NCBI RefSeq assembly: GCF_014635725.1
Contig: NZ_BMDJ01000009.1
Coordinates: forward strand, 124,001-188,000
Direction of reading: 5' to 3'
From: Pedobacter mendelii
GTDB lineage: Bacteria; Bacteroidota; Bacteroidia; Sphingobacteriales; Sphingobacteriaceae
Length of the DNA: 64,000 nt
Below the pieces are notes generated by a model. That model had not been told where the DNA came from. It searched no databases and saw nothing but the letters and a program-made list of their open reading frames with translations. A program made the translations under genes and the position numbers. Of this stretch, positions 35,133-43,492 are shown in pieces; the first letter of the stretch is position 1, and every line of letters starts with the position of its first letter.

Positions 35133-35162
35133 AAAACCTACCAAAATGTTCCGGTAGGTTTT
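35133..35162 (-). terminator. Terminator after the SIMPL-domain gene
   Basis: AAAACCTACC pairs with GGTAGGTTTT, loop 10 bases; on the minus strand a T-run follows. Located 30 bases after the SIMPL gene stop. Confidence 0.85.
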
Positions 35163-35191
35163 AAAAAGCATTAAACTAAATGTTAAATAGG

Positions 35192-35878
35192 TTATTTAAT
35201 TTCAAAAATGGCGTTTACAGTAAAATTTAGCTTAATTTTCTTAAAATCTATTTCTGGTGCAGCTTCTGCATCAGCCATTGCCGATTTAACCATGTAGTTT
35301 CTATAAACTGGTTGTATAACATTGTCGCCACCATCCTGTATTTCAATTACACCACCTAATTTATCGCCAAGTGCTTCTACCATGTAAGCAGCTTTTTCTT
35401 TTGCAGCTAGTAATGCTTTAATTTTAAGTTCCTTTTTTAAGCTTTCAATTTTCGAATAATCGTAGCTTTCAATATTTGTACTGGCAATTCCTTTAGGGTC
35501 AATTGCTTCTAATATCCCATCAAATTTATTTAAATCGCTAACTTTTAAACGATATTGTTTACTCGCTAAAAAATCAGGATTTTTCTTTTTTTCTGTAGCA
35601 TAATTCCAGCTACTTAAGTTACTTATGGTTAAATTTTCTTTAGCAATTCCAGCCTTTTGAACCGCTGCATAAAGTTGTTTTTCCAAATCGGTAATTTCTA
35701 CTTTTTTCTTTCCATTTAAATATTCTTTCAGCGAAATACTAATGTAAATAATATCTGGTGTAACTTCTGTTTCTGCGCTACCACTAACATTAATTTTGCG
35801 GCGTAAATCTGTTTGTTGAGCCATCGCTGTAGATAAACCAAAAAATGCAACGAGTGCAATTGCTATTAACTTTTTCAT
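35192..35878 (-). CDS. SIMPL domain (DUF541) periplasmic protein
   Basis: 228 residues from ATG 35878, which begins the signal peptide MKKLIAIALVAFFGLSTAMA. An upstream in-frame ATG would add 18 residues in front of the signal and is unlikely. The mature part starts RKINVSGSAETEVTPDIIYI, the SIMPL/DUF541 hallmark, and forms the typical two-subdomain fold. Family members resemble E. coli YggE and relate to oxidative or membrane stress; exact role unknown. Confidence 0.88.
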   Translation of the reverse strand: MKKLIAIALVAFFGLSTAMAQQTDLRRKINVSGSAETEVTPDIIYISISLKEYLNGKKKVEITDLEKQLYAAVQKAGIAKENLTISNLSSWNYATEKKKNPDFLASKQYRLKVSDLNKFDGILEAIDPKGIASTNIESYDYSKIESLKKELKIKALLAAKEKAAYMVEALGDKLGGVIEIQDGGDNVIQPVYRNYMVKSAMADAEAAPEIDFKKIKLNFTVNAIFEIK

Positions 35879-36467
35879 ATTTATTTTTCTTTTGTGTGTG
35901 CTGTAATGATGTTGTTTTAATACAAATTCCACACCGAGATTAATTTTTTTTTAAATTTATAGAAAATGAGCGTAAGTAATCAATGGCAAAACCTGCCCCG
36001 CTATTCGTTACAAGTCCTCGCTACGCTGTGGGCTTTTTACTCCTATCGGGTTTAAAAACAAAGGGTTGTACCACTATGATAACACAAAGTAGATAAGCAA
36101 ATATGGACTGTGAAATACCGTTTAAATACCTGTCTTTTTCAAATAATATTCCATTGAATTGCATGGTAATTTTAAAAAGAACTGTAGTTTTTGCTACTTA
36201 AACCCGACAGAGCGTATAGCCCGGAATGGTAGCGAAGCGAAAATGAGAACTATAAGCGATGGTGGGACTGCTATTGCCGAAGCATTACAGAACCGTGATT
36301 TTCTAAATAAAAATACTAGAAATTAAAAAAAATTATGCGCAAGGTTTTATGCTTAAATAGACGGAAATATAAATGTTTATAAAACCTGGCGCAGCAGAAT
36401 ATTCTGCAGAATTTTAATCGTGTTGCAGTTGGAGTAAACTACAAATTGGAATACTAATTTTAGGTAT
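35879..36467. other. Gene-free stretch with an inverted-repeat element
   Basis: 589 bases without a convincing gene. The middle is the element at 35992-36283. The rest (36284-36467) is AT-rich with no recognisable site. Confidence 0.75.
35992..36283. repeat. Interspersed element with long imperfect inverted arms (CGGGTTTAA / TTAAACCCG)
   Basis: The left arm (35992-36056) reads toward CTATCGGGTTTAA; the right arm (36198-36283) starts TTAAACCCGACAG. The inner 13 bases pair in 12 positions and further matches extend outward (GGGCT/AGCCC, CCCCGCTAT/ATGGTGGGA). The ~140 bases between hold no ORF. A single-arm relative lies at 6991-7075, so the arm itself seems to be the repeating unit. MITE-like, but terminal duplications were not identified. 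Confidence 0.65.
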
Positions 36468-36920
36468 TTATACCTTTGAAACTTTAACAGCAGTTGGTCC
36501 TTTTTGTCCCATTTCTACTTCAAACGTAACTTTATCGCCTTCTTTAATTTGTGTAACCAAACCATTTGCGTGAACAAAAATACTATCCTGAGTTTCTGTG
36601 TTTTTAATGAAACCATAACCTTTACTATCGTTGAAGAATGTAACAGTTCCTTTTTTCACAGGGTTTTCGTCAATAATATCTTCTTGTCTTGTTATACCAA
36701 TTTGAACATCTTCGATGTTAAATACCTTTTTCTTTTTCGGATCTGGTGGGGTAGAGGAGATATTACCATTTTCATCAACGTATGCAAACATTTCTTCAAG
36801 AGCTAAGCCCTTTTTTGCATTAGACTGACGTTCTTCTTTTTTCTCTTGTTTGTCTTTTTGCTTTTTTAGTCGTTTTTTTTCGTTCTCTTTTTTACTGTAT
36901 GTTGCCTGAGATTTAGCCAT
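36468..36920 (-). CDS. Cold shock domain protein with charged N-terminal extension
   Basis: 150 residues. The C-terminal ~65 residues are a cold shock domain with KGTVTFFNDSKGYGFIKN (RNP-1-like) and DSIFVHANGL (RNP-2-like), binding single-stranded nucleic acid. The first ~40 residues are Lys/Glu-rich (KKRLKKQKDKQEKKEE), and the linker holds DENGNISSTPPDPKKKKVF. This long form is common in Bacteroidota. A role as RNA chaperone is inferred. Confidence 0.92.
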   Translation of the reverse strand: MAKSQATYSKKENEKKRLKKQKDKQEKKEERQSNAKKGLALEEMFAYVDENGNISSTPPDPKKKKVFNIEDVQIGITRQEDIIDENPVKKGTVTFFNDSKGYGFIKNTETQDSIFVHANGLVTQIKEGDKVTFEVEMGQKGPTAVKVSKV

Positions 36921-37052
36921 ATTTATTTATTTGTTTTGTTTTTTGTGAAGTGAGTGGAATACAGATTAATGCAAATATAATAATACTAAAGCAGAAATAC
37001 GATTTTATTCCGTCAGTACTCTATAGTGCAAAACTCAATATTTTTGTTTTAG

Positions 37053-37116
37053 CCACAGATTCGCTGATTCATTTCTGCGCAATTATTTATTTTAATCTGC
37101 GAATTAGCAGTAATTA
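37053..37116. repeat. CTGCG-type intergenic repeat
   Basis: CCACAGATTCGCTGATTC, TTTCTGCGCAATTA and TTAATCTGCGAATTAGCAG words; the last two are partly complementary. Resembles the repeat at 51768-51886. Confidence 0.45.
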
Positions 37117-37118
37117 TA

Positions 37119-37652
37119 TCATCCATTTTTCCATTTATCCTTTTCAATTTGATAAACGAAATTCCATTTTACAGATTCGCCATAATAAGCTATTTCTATC
37201 TCGTTAACTTTTATTGCGCCCAATTTCTCTGTTGCCTTTTGAGAGCGGTAATTTGTTGCACCAATGTGTAAAATTACCTTATCTACAAATTGAAAGGCAT
37301 AATCTAACATTAGTTTTTTTAAGGCAGCATTATGCCCCTTACCCCAAAAATCTCTTCCAATAAATGTATAGCCTACAGAAATTGATTTATGTTTATCATC
37401 AAATTCATAATATCTTGAGCTGCCAACCGCATGTTTTGTTGCCTTATCGTAAACAATAAATGCGCCTTTTGATTCTATTGCCCCTTTAAAAAAGTTTTCA
37501 AATACTTCTTTTTTATAACGGTTTTTATTTGGGTGTTGTTCCCAAATTAAAGGATCGGAAGCTACAGCATAAAGATTTTCAAAATCTTCTGCCTTTAGCG
37601 GTGCAAGTTTAATTAAATCACATTCTAAGGTCGGTTGTAAATCGAAATGCAT
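37119..37652 (-). CDS. GNAT family acetyltransferase (RimJ/RimL-like)
   Basis: 177 residues from ATG 37652; a longer reading frame upstream runs through the fabV terminator hairpin and is not credible. The GNAT core shows LIKLAPLKAEDFENLY at the start, GSSRYYEFD, and the acetyl-CoA binding motif FIGRDFWGKGHNAALKKLML (about 96-115), then ATEKLGAIK. Similar enzymes acetylate protein N-termini or small amines. Substrate unknown. Confidence 0.9.
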   Translation of the reverse strand: MHFDLQPTLECDLIKLAPLKAEDFENLYAVASDPLIWEQHPNKNRYKKEVFENFFKGAIESKGAFIVYDKATKHAVGSSRYYEFDDKHKSISVGYTFIGRDFWGKGHNAALKKLMLDYAFQFVDKVILHIGATNYRSQKATEKLGAIKVNEIEIAYYGESVKWNFVYQIEKDKWKNG

Positions 37653-37665
37653 TTTGTCTTGTATT

Positions 37666-37690
37666 AAAAAAAGGCCGGCAAAAGCCGGCC
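37666..37690 (-). terminator. Terminator of fabV
   Basis: On the minus strand GGCCGGC, TTTT, GCCGGCC, then seven T. It lies between fabV and the GNAT gene, beyond the palindromic repeat at 37761-37815. Confidence 0.92.
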
Positions 37691-37760
37691 GTAATGTTAT
37701 TAACGATGTAATATTTTGCTGTTTATACACTCGTTATAAACAAGCGCAGGTTTATCCAGA

Positions 37761-37815
37761 TGTTATTCTGAACTTGTAAAGAACTTTTGACCATTTCGAC
37801 AGGCTCAATGTGACA
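37761..37815. repeat. Interspersed palindrome, TGTTATTCTGAAC...GGCTCAATGTGACA
   Basis: Imperfect inverted repeat with outer arms TGTTATTCTGA and TCAATGTGACA, immediately after the fabV stop codon. Same family as 31746-31800. Confidence 0.75.
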
Positions 37816-37816
37816 G

Positions 37817-39010
37817 CTATTCAACCAGGCCCTCGATTTCTACTAATTCGTTTGCCTCCTTTTGATAATCTACATTATCGATTTCGAAACCAAACAAGCT
37901 TAAGAAATCTGAGCGATAGCCTGCTAAATCGCCAATTGAAGGTAAAGTTTCAGTTGTAGCTTCTGTCCAAAGTTCTGCAACTTTAGCTTGTACATCTTCA
38001 CGCATTTCCCAATCGTCAATTCTAATTCTCCCTTGCTCATCAACAGGAACAGGACTGCCGGTATATAACCGCTCTGCGTATAATCGCTGTATTTGTTCTA
38101 TGGTACCTTCGTGAATACCTTCTTCTTTCATTATTTTGTAAAGCAATGAAATATATAATGGAATTACCGGAATAGCCGAACTCGCTTGTGTAACCAAAGC
38201 CTTGTTAACAGAAACATAAGCCTTACCGTTAATATCTTTCAATTTGTTGGCAATTGTAAAGGCTGTTGCTTCCAGGTCATCTTTCGCACGGCCAATTGTT
38301 CCTTTACGGTAAACCGCCTCGGTTAACGATGGACCAATATAAGAGTAAGCAACAGTTGTTGCACCTTCAGCCAATAGGTTTTCTGCTTTAAGGGCGTCAA
38401 TCCACATCGCCCAATCTTCTCCACCCATTACGGCTACCGTATTTGCAATATCTTCTTCTGTTGCTGGTTCGATAGAAATTTCGCTAACATTTCCGGTATG
38501 GAAATCTACAGTCTTATTGGTATATGCTCCGCCAATTGGTTTTAGTGTAGAACGATGTAAAACTTCTGTATCAGGGTGTTTTCTTACAGGAGAGGCCAGG
38601 CTGTAAATTACTAAATCTACCTGGCTCAAATCAGCTTTAATAGTTGCTAAAGTTTTCTCTTTAATTTCTTTTGAAAAGGCATCACCATTTATGCTTTTTG
38701 CATATAAACCAGCAGCATGTGCTTCTTTTTCAAAAGCTGCGCTATTGTACCAACCTGGAGATGCCGTTTTACCCGTAGAAGGTGCTTTTTCGAAAAATAC
38801 TCCTATTGTTGATGCATCTGAACCAAAGGCTGCGGTAATTCTTGATGCAAGACCAAAGCCTGTTGATGCACCAATTACCAATACTTTTTTAGGTCCGTTA
38901 ATATTACCTTTAGATTTTACATATTCAATTTGGTTCTTTACGTTTTGCGCACAACCATCAGGATGTGATGTTAAGCAAATAAAGCCCCTCATTCTCGGTT
39001 CAATAATCAT
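37817..39010 (-). CDS. fabV: NADH-dependent trans-2-enoyl-ACP/CoA reductase FabV
   Basis: 397-residue single-domain enoyl reductase completing each round of fatty acid elongation. N-terminal MIIEPRMRGFICLTSHPDGC, the NADH-binding region VLVIGASTGFGLASRI (about 43-58), FFEKAPSTGKTASPGWYN, and the catalytic Tyr-x8-Lys motif YRKGTIGRAK (about 234-243). Length is normal. FabV is naturally insensitive to triclosan, in contrast to FabI. No other fab genes nearby. Confidence 0.97.
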   Translation of the reverse strand: MIIEPRMRGFICLTSHPDGCAQNVKNQIEYVKSKGNINGPKKVLVIGASTGFGLASRITAAFGSDASTIGVFFEKAPSTGKTASPGWYNSAAFEKEAHAAGLYAKSINGDAFSKEIKEKTLATIKADLSQVDLVIYSLASPVRKHPDTEVLHRSTLKPIGGAYTNKTVDFHTGNVSEISIEPATEEDIANTVAVMGGEDWAMWIDALKAENLLAEGATTVAYSYIGPSLTEAVYRKGTIGRAKDDLEATAFTIANKLKDINGKAYVSVNKALVTQASSAIPVIPLYISLLYKIMKEEGIHEGTIEQIQRLYAERLYTGSPVPVDEQGRIRIDDWEMREDVQAKVAELWTEATTETLPSIGDLAGYRSDFLSLFGFEIDNVDYQKEANELVEIEGLVE

Positions 39011-39255
39011 TTTGTTCTTTTTTACGTTTTGTAATATTCAAAATTATTGCAGTTTCGGGGAATGAAAAATTACCTTAATCCCCAAATCTTTAACGAAGAT
39101 AAATTTTTAATTGCTTAACGCTAAACGAAATTTAAATAAATGGTTTTTTAATTAACAAATTAAATCGTCCTGTGTATTAATTAAGTGTTAAGTTGTCTGC
39201 TTTATTAATTTTCTATTAAATTAGCGGAATCAGTTAACATTGCCTTAATTTCCTT

Positions 39256-39960
39256 ATGAAAAAATTAATATTTCTATTCTTATTATGTATTGTTGCTTTT
39301 GCCAAGCTTTCTGCACAAACTCAATATCAAAATACAGGCTGGCTTTTTTTGCTTAACAACACTAAGATTAATAAAAAATGGGGATTGCAGTTTGATGTTC
39401 AAGTGCGTTCTGCGGATAATTGGAAATATGTTAGAAATACATTAGTTAGGCCGGCGGTACAATATTTTATAAACGATAAACATAATGTTGCACTTGGTTA
39501 TTTGTGGCAAACAACTCAAAATCAAATAGACGGAATTGCAAATACTCATTTTGATGAACATCGAATTTTTGAACAATACATTTATACCCACAAAATTAAA
39601 ACAGTTTTTGCAAGTCATAGGGTAAGGGTAGAGCAACGTTTTATAGAAAGGGCAACTGAGGATATATTTGCACAGCGTTTTAGGTATTTTATCAGGTTAA
39701 TTAAGCCTTTGCAAAAAGCGCAGCCTACGTTTACCAAAGGGGCTTTTATTGCGCTGCAAAATGAGGTTTTCTTAAACTTTCAAAATAAGGCAAAAATAAA
39801 TAATAGCATATTCGATCAAAACCGTATATACCTGGCAGGCGGTTATCGGTTCTCTAAAAAGTTTGATATGGAAGTAGGTTATATGAACCAGGCCGTAAAA
39901 AATACAAGCAGCCATACCAATAATAATATTGTTCAACTAGCACTTTATACGAGGTTTTAA
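39256..39960 (+). CDS. DUF2490 outer-membrane protein
   Basis: 234 residues. Signal peptide ending KLSAQ, then DUF2490 hallmarks TGWLFLLNNTKINKKWGLQ and RFIERATEDIFAQRFRYFIRL, ending in an outer-membrane type C-terminal strand LALYTRF. Probably a small beta-barrel. Function not known. Confidence 0.85.
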   Translation: MKKLIFLFLLCIVAFAKLSAQTQYQNTGWLFLLNNTKINKKWGLQFDVQVRSADNWKYVRNTLVRPAVQYFINDKHNVALGYLWQTTQNQIDGIANTHFDEHRIFEQYIYTHKIKTVFASHRVRVEQRFIERATEDIFAQRFRYFIRLIKPLQKAQPTFTKGAFIALQNEVFLNFQNKAKINNSIFDQNRIYLAGGYRFSKKFDMEVGYMNQAVKNTSSHTNNNIVQLALYTRF

Positions 39961-40045
39961 AATCTTTAAGTCATTTTTTGTATCAGGACTATTACAAAAT
40001 GTTAAAGGTGTTGTAATTGATAACGCTTTTTGCTCAATTTGCCGC

Positions 40046-40936
40046 GTGAAAAGATTTTCAATACTATTTTTAGCATTATTGTTCGGCAGGCGGATGCAGG
40101 CTCAGGAAATTAAAACTTCATCAACAGATATTGCGCCAACTTCTAAAAGTTTATTTAACCCTGAACACACAAGAAAAGATTCGCGTAAAGGCGATTTTTA
40201 TTTCCATTGGGGTTATAACCATTCTTGGTATGGAAAAAGTGATATTAGATTTCAAGGACCAAATTACGATTTTACATTAAAAGATGTAGTTGCTCATGAT
40301 AGGCAATCTAAATTAAGTTGGGATTATTTGAATCCGGGATTAATTACAGTTCCTCAATACAATATTCGGGTTGGTTATTTTATTAAAGATAATTATAGCA
40401 TTTCAGTTGGCTGGGATCATATGAAATATGTAATGGATATTCCGCAAACAGTTGCAATTACAGGATTTATAGGGTCAAATATTTCGAAGGAAGGCGTATC
40501 AACAGGATCTATGGCGGGTAATTATAACGGGCAAATGATTAACGTTAAGGAAAGTATGTTAACTTTTGAACATACTGATGGCTTTAATTATGCTAATGTT
40601 GAAGTGGAGCGTTATGATGATATATGGGTGGCTCCGGGTGGTAACACCTCTTTAACTCTAGAAACCGGATTAGGTGGAGGTATGGTTGTTCCTCGTTCTG
40701 ATGTCCGTTTATTTGGACTTGGAAGAAACAACCATTGGAACGTTGCAGGTTATGGTATTTCTGCCAAAGTCGGGCTGAAATTTTATGTTTGGAAAAATAT
40801 TTATCTTCAAAATACAACCAAAGTAGGTACAACGAATTTGAAAACAATTCATACTACTGGCTGGGACGAATATGATAAAGCAAGTCAGAAAATTAATTAT
40901 CTTGAAAATATGTGGGTAATTGGAGTTCAGTTTTAG
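40046..40936 (+). CDS. Hypothetical outer-membrane beta-barrel protein
   Basis: 296 residues. The signal peptide (MKRFSILFLALLFGRRMQAQ) has an odd GRR just before the cleavage site. The mature protein is rich in aromatic residues and Gly with strand-like alternation (YFHWGYNHSWYGKSDIRF, YNIRVGYFIKDNYSISVGW) and ends with MWVIGVQF, typical of barrel C-termini. No named family recognised. Start is GTG 40046; a box resembling TAnnTTTG (TCAATTTG at 40034-40041, one mismatch) lies right before it. Confidence 0.72.
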   Translation: MKRFSILFLALLFGRRMQAQEIKTSSTDIAPTSKSLFNPEHTRKDSRKGDFYFHWGYNHSWYGKSDIRFQGPNYDFTLKDVVAHDRQSKLSWDYLNPGLITVPQYNIRVGYFIKDNYSISVGWDHMKYVMDIPQTVAITGFIGSNISKEGVSTGSMAGNYNGQMINVKESMLTFEHTDGFNYANVEVERYDDIWVAPGGNTSLTLETGLGGGMVVPRSDVRLFGLGRNNHWNVAGYGISAKVGLKFYVWKNIYLQNTTKVGTTNLKTIHTTGWDEYDKASQKINYLENMWVIGVQF

Positions 40937-41025
40937 TACTAACTTCGTTTGGATATCATTTTTTTAAACCAAAGTTCAACATAATGCTATATTTATTTTA
41001 TTGTTTTTTGATAACGTTATTTAAT

Positions 41026-41496
41026 TTAACAGCAACCTCCACCTGGTTTGCAATTAGCAGATTGAGATTTAAGTTGCGGTAGCTGGATTTTTTGTTTTGA
41101 TGGCGGAATACCGCAACTATCTGATGCCAGGCAGGCTGTATTTTTTGAAACAAGTTCAAAATCTTTTCCATCAAAAGCCAAATCGTACTTTCCAATAGTA
41201 TCTGATTGATATTCGACTTCGATTTCTAAATTTCCAATACCCAGCTTTTCTTCAGAAAGATTTATAATGTGCAATAGCTTTTCGGGTTTTAAGCGATGCT
41301 CGAAATCATTTGCATCCCAAAGTTGAAAGTTTATAACTTTCTCCAAGCGTTCTACGCCGCCACAGTCAATAAAATGTTTGGTAACTAAGCCAACTTCTGT
41401 TACATGAAAATGTTCCGGAACAAATTCTCCTGATGGTAATTTGAAATTTACAGCTTCGGCTGTTTCTAAATATTTTTTAATCTCTAATAGTTTCAT
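41026..41496 (-). CDS. DUF6428 protein with Cys-rich tail
   Basis: 156 residues from ATG 41496. Begins KLLEIKKYLETAEAVNFKLP, has PEHFHVTEVGLVTKHFIDCGG and WDANDFEHRLKP, and ends NCKPGGGCC. Family members are found next to ArsR regulators in arsenic-resistance loci of Bacteroidota. Six or more Cys, with the terminal Cys-Cys, would allow soft-metal or arsenite binding (inference). Second gene of a two-gene unit behind arsR; no arsenite pump or reductase is adjacent. Confidence 0.78.
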   Translation of the reverse strand: MKLLEIKKYLETAEAVNFKLPSGEFVPEHFHVTEVGLVTKHFIDCGGVERLEKVINFQLWDANDFEHRLKPEKLLHIINLSEEKLGIGNLEIEVEYQSDTIGKYDLAFDGKDFELVSKNTACLASDSCGIPPSKQKIQLPQLKSQSANCKPGGGCC

Positions 41497-41533
41497 AATC
41501 AAGTTTTAATGCAGTATTATTATTTAAAAAATG

Positions 41534-41860
41534 TTAGCAGCAGTTTTGCTCCCTATCGTTAGCAATGATATTGGAGAAATATGTCTTTAAAATATCAAAG
41601 GTTTTTTCATTGATACAGTAGCAAATCGTGGTTCCTTCAATATTTCCTTTAATTAGTCCGGCATTTTTTAGCTCCTTCAAATGCTGAGAAATGGTTGGTT
41701 GCGCAAGGGGTAGTTCGTTTACTATATCACCACAAATACACTCATTTACTTTTAATAAATAATCTATAATGGCTACTCTTGCCGGATGACCCAGTGCTTT
41801 TGCAATTGTCGCTATTTGGTTTTGCTTATCTGTAAAGTGTTCTGTTTTTGTTGCACCCAT
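41534..41860 (-). CDS. arsR: ArsR/SmtB family transcriptional repressor
   Basis: 108 residues from ATG 41860. Winged helix with ALGHPARVAIIDYLL, the metal-site helix NECICGDIV (Cys41, Cys43; place of the classic ELCVCD box), and recognition helix PLAQPTISQHLKELK. Further Cys80/Cys82 (TICYC) and a C-terminal Cys107-Cys108. Likely senses arsenite or a similar soft metal and represses its own operon through the palindrome at 41875-41895. Confidence 0.9.
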   Translation of the reverse strand: MGATKTEHFTDKQNQIATIAKALGHPARVAIIDYLLKVNECICGDIVNELPLAQPTISQHLKELKNAGLIKGNIEGTTICYCINEKTFDILKTYFSNIIANDREQNCC

Positions 41861-41874
41861 TTTCAATTAATTTT

Positions 41875-41895
41875 AATATTGCAATATTACGATAT
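41875..41895 (-). promoter_or_regulatory. Candidate ArsR operator
   Basis: AATATTGCAATATT is a perfect 14-base palindrome, extended by ACGATAT, 14 bases in front of the arsR start. Size, position and ATA/TAT-rich half-sites fit an ArsR/SmtB-type operator. Confidence 0.6.
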
Positions 41896-41966
41896 AGTTT
41901 CTGTTATGGAGAATTTTATGAAAAAATATTTTATCTTTTGCTTTCGTTTTAAAAATGCTTGTTAAT

Positions 41967-42006
41967 AAAAATGCCTTCTTCATTTTCATAAAAGAAGGCA
42001 TTTTTT
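41967..42006. terminator. Terminator after the SDR gene
   Basis: AAAAATGCCTTCTT pairs with AAGAAGGCATTTTT, loop of about 10 bases. Located between the SDR stop (42078) and arsR; T-runs on both strands. Confidence 0.88.
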
Positions 42007-42077
42007 ATTTGAATGCGCTTTAACTTTCTCGTAATAGGGTAAGTAAAAGTTTTATCAAGGCATAAATAAACTAATTT

Positions 42078-42815
42078 TTACCAGGGGCTTACTTCAGTTT
42101 CATCTTCAATATCGTTACTGTAAAATTTTCCAGTTGGGGCTTTATCATCTATTAAGGTATGTTTAATAATAAATTTTACTGCACTTTCAACAGTTCCGGG
42201 GCCATTGTGATGGTTAAAATCTGTGGCCGTATAGCCTGGGTCTATTGCATTTACTTTGAATGGCAAATCTTTGAGTTCATAAGCTAATACAATTGTATAA
42301 GCGTTTAAAGCGGCCTTCGAAGTTCCATAGCCTGCGCTTTTTACATCGTAGTATTTCCAGTTAGGATCACTATGAAGCGTTAAAGAACCTAGCCCTGAAG
42401 TAATATTGCTTATTCTAGGACTATCTGACTTTTTAAGTAATTCTAAAAATATCTGAGTTACGTTAATCACACCAAAGAAATTTGTGTCAAACACTTCCTG
42501 GATATTCTTTAGCGGTGTATCTGAAGCATTTTGTGGGAATGGTCCACTTATCCCTGCGTTGTTGATTAAAATATCTAATTTGCCTTGCTCTTTTTCGACA
42601 ATGCTTTTTGCCTCCAAAATTGAATCAGTGTTGGTTACATCAATTTCAATAGCTTTAATATTTTGAAATCCATTTTCAATTAGTTCTTGCACTACCGATT
42701 TTCCTTTTTCCAGGTTGCGGCTACCTAAATATACAAATAATCTTTGTTTCGAAAGTTGTTTAGCTGTTTCCAAACCAATGCTTCTGTTGGCTCCTGTAAT
42801 TAATACTGATTTCAT
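42078..42815 (-). CDS. Short-chain dehydrogenase/reductase
   Basis: 245 residues from ATG 42815. Classical SDR: cofactor loop LITGANRSIGLETA (5-18) with Arg in a place favouring NADP(H), NNAGI, catalytic Ser in SNITSGLGS and Tyr-x-x-x-Lys in YGTSKAALNAY, plus DPGYTATD. Substrate unknown. A palindrome 52 bases upstream also occurs in front of the neighbouring Crp/Fnr gene, suggesting that regulator controls it. Confidence 0.92.
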   Translation of the reverse strand: MKSVLITGANRSIGLETAKQLSKQRLFVYLGSRNLEKGKSVVQELIENGFQNIKAIEIDVTNTDSILEAKSIVEKEQGKLDILINNAGISGPFPQNASDTPLKNIQEVFDTNFFGVINVTQIFLELLKKSDSPRISNITSGLGSLTLHSDPNWKYYDVKSAGYGTSKAALNAYTIVLAYELKDLPFKVNAIDPGYTATDFNHHNGPGTVESAVKFIIKHTLIDDKAPTGKFYSNDIEDETEVSPW

Positions 42816-42866
42816 ATTTATTGTAATTAAATTATAGTGCAAATTGTTTTTTTAAAATTGAAATCA

Positions 42867-42882
42867 TTTGCCATTTGGCAAA
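42867..42882 (-). promoter_or_regulatory. Candidate Crp/Fnr-type operator of the SDR gene
   Basis: TTTGCCATTTGGCAAA is a near-perfect palindrome (TTTGCCA/TGGCAAA). On the minus strand it ends 19 bases before ACAATTTG, a -7-like box (one mismatch), taking the place of a -33 element. Twin of the site at 43493-43508. Confidence 0.6.
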
Positions 42883-42889
42883 AAGCAAT

Positions 42890-43459
42890 TTAGTAAATAC
42901 TTTTTCTAACTCTGCTTAATGGGGATTGTGTAATGCCTAAATAAGAAGCAATATAGGCAAGCGGTATACGGTTAGTAATATTTGGATATATTTCAAGAAA
43001 TTTTAAATATCTTGTTTTGGCATCCTGAGATAATAATTGGCTGATTCTTTCTACTTTCTGCAAGAATGCTTTTGAAATAATTTTACGTACAATATCATCC
43101 CAGTTGATTATGGTAATAGAAAGTTCTGTCCAATCTTTTTTTGAGAAAACGATAATCTTGCAATCTGTAATTGCCTCTACATAAGATGATGAAGGAATTT
43201 CATTATCGAAACTATTTAAATCTACAATAAGATTGTTTTCTTCAATAAAAATATTTAGTAATTTCTTCTCCTTTATTATTGTAATAGCACACTCTGATGA
43301 TACCATCTAGAATAAATTCTACTTGTTTTGCAATTTTCCCTGCTTCTGAAAATACTCATTCTTCCTGAAGTTTAATTCAGTTGCTTTACTTGAAATTAAA
43401 GCTATCTGTTGTTGATTTAAATTGCCAAAACGCAATAAGTATTCTGCAAATTCTTTCAT
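42890..43459 (-). pseudogene. Crp/Fnr family regulator interrupted by two frameshifts
   Basis: Starts at ATG 43459 with MKEFAEYLLRFGNLNQQQ and reads in frame to NEY, then shifts at the A-run 43349-43352: one base is missing for the expected FSEAGKIAKQVEFILDGI. That shifted frame continues through RVCYYNNKGEEITKYF until the A-run 43247-43251, where one extra base returns the frame to IEENNLIVDLNSF and on to the helix-turn-helix IPLAYIASYLGITQSPLSRVRK. Net length is exactly that of an intact ~189-residue protein. As written, translation from the start ends at a TAG about 45 codons in. True mutation or two homopolymer base-call errors are both possible. Confidence 0.85.
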
Positions 43460-43492
43460 CCCTTAAAATTAGTAAAAATTATTTTTTGAGGA

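Noticed and set aside
35992..36283. Insertion sequence
   Set aside because: No transposase ORF of any size between the arms; at most a non-autonomous element.
37653..37730. 26-residue N-terminal extension of the GNAT gene
   Set aside because: Would place the fabV terminator hairpin inside the coding region; the family start is at 37652.
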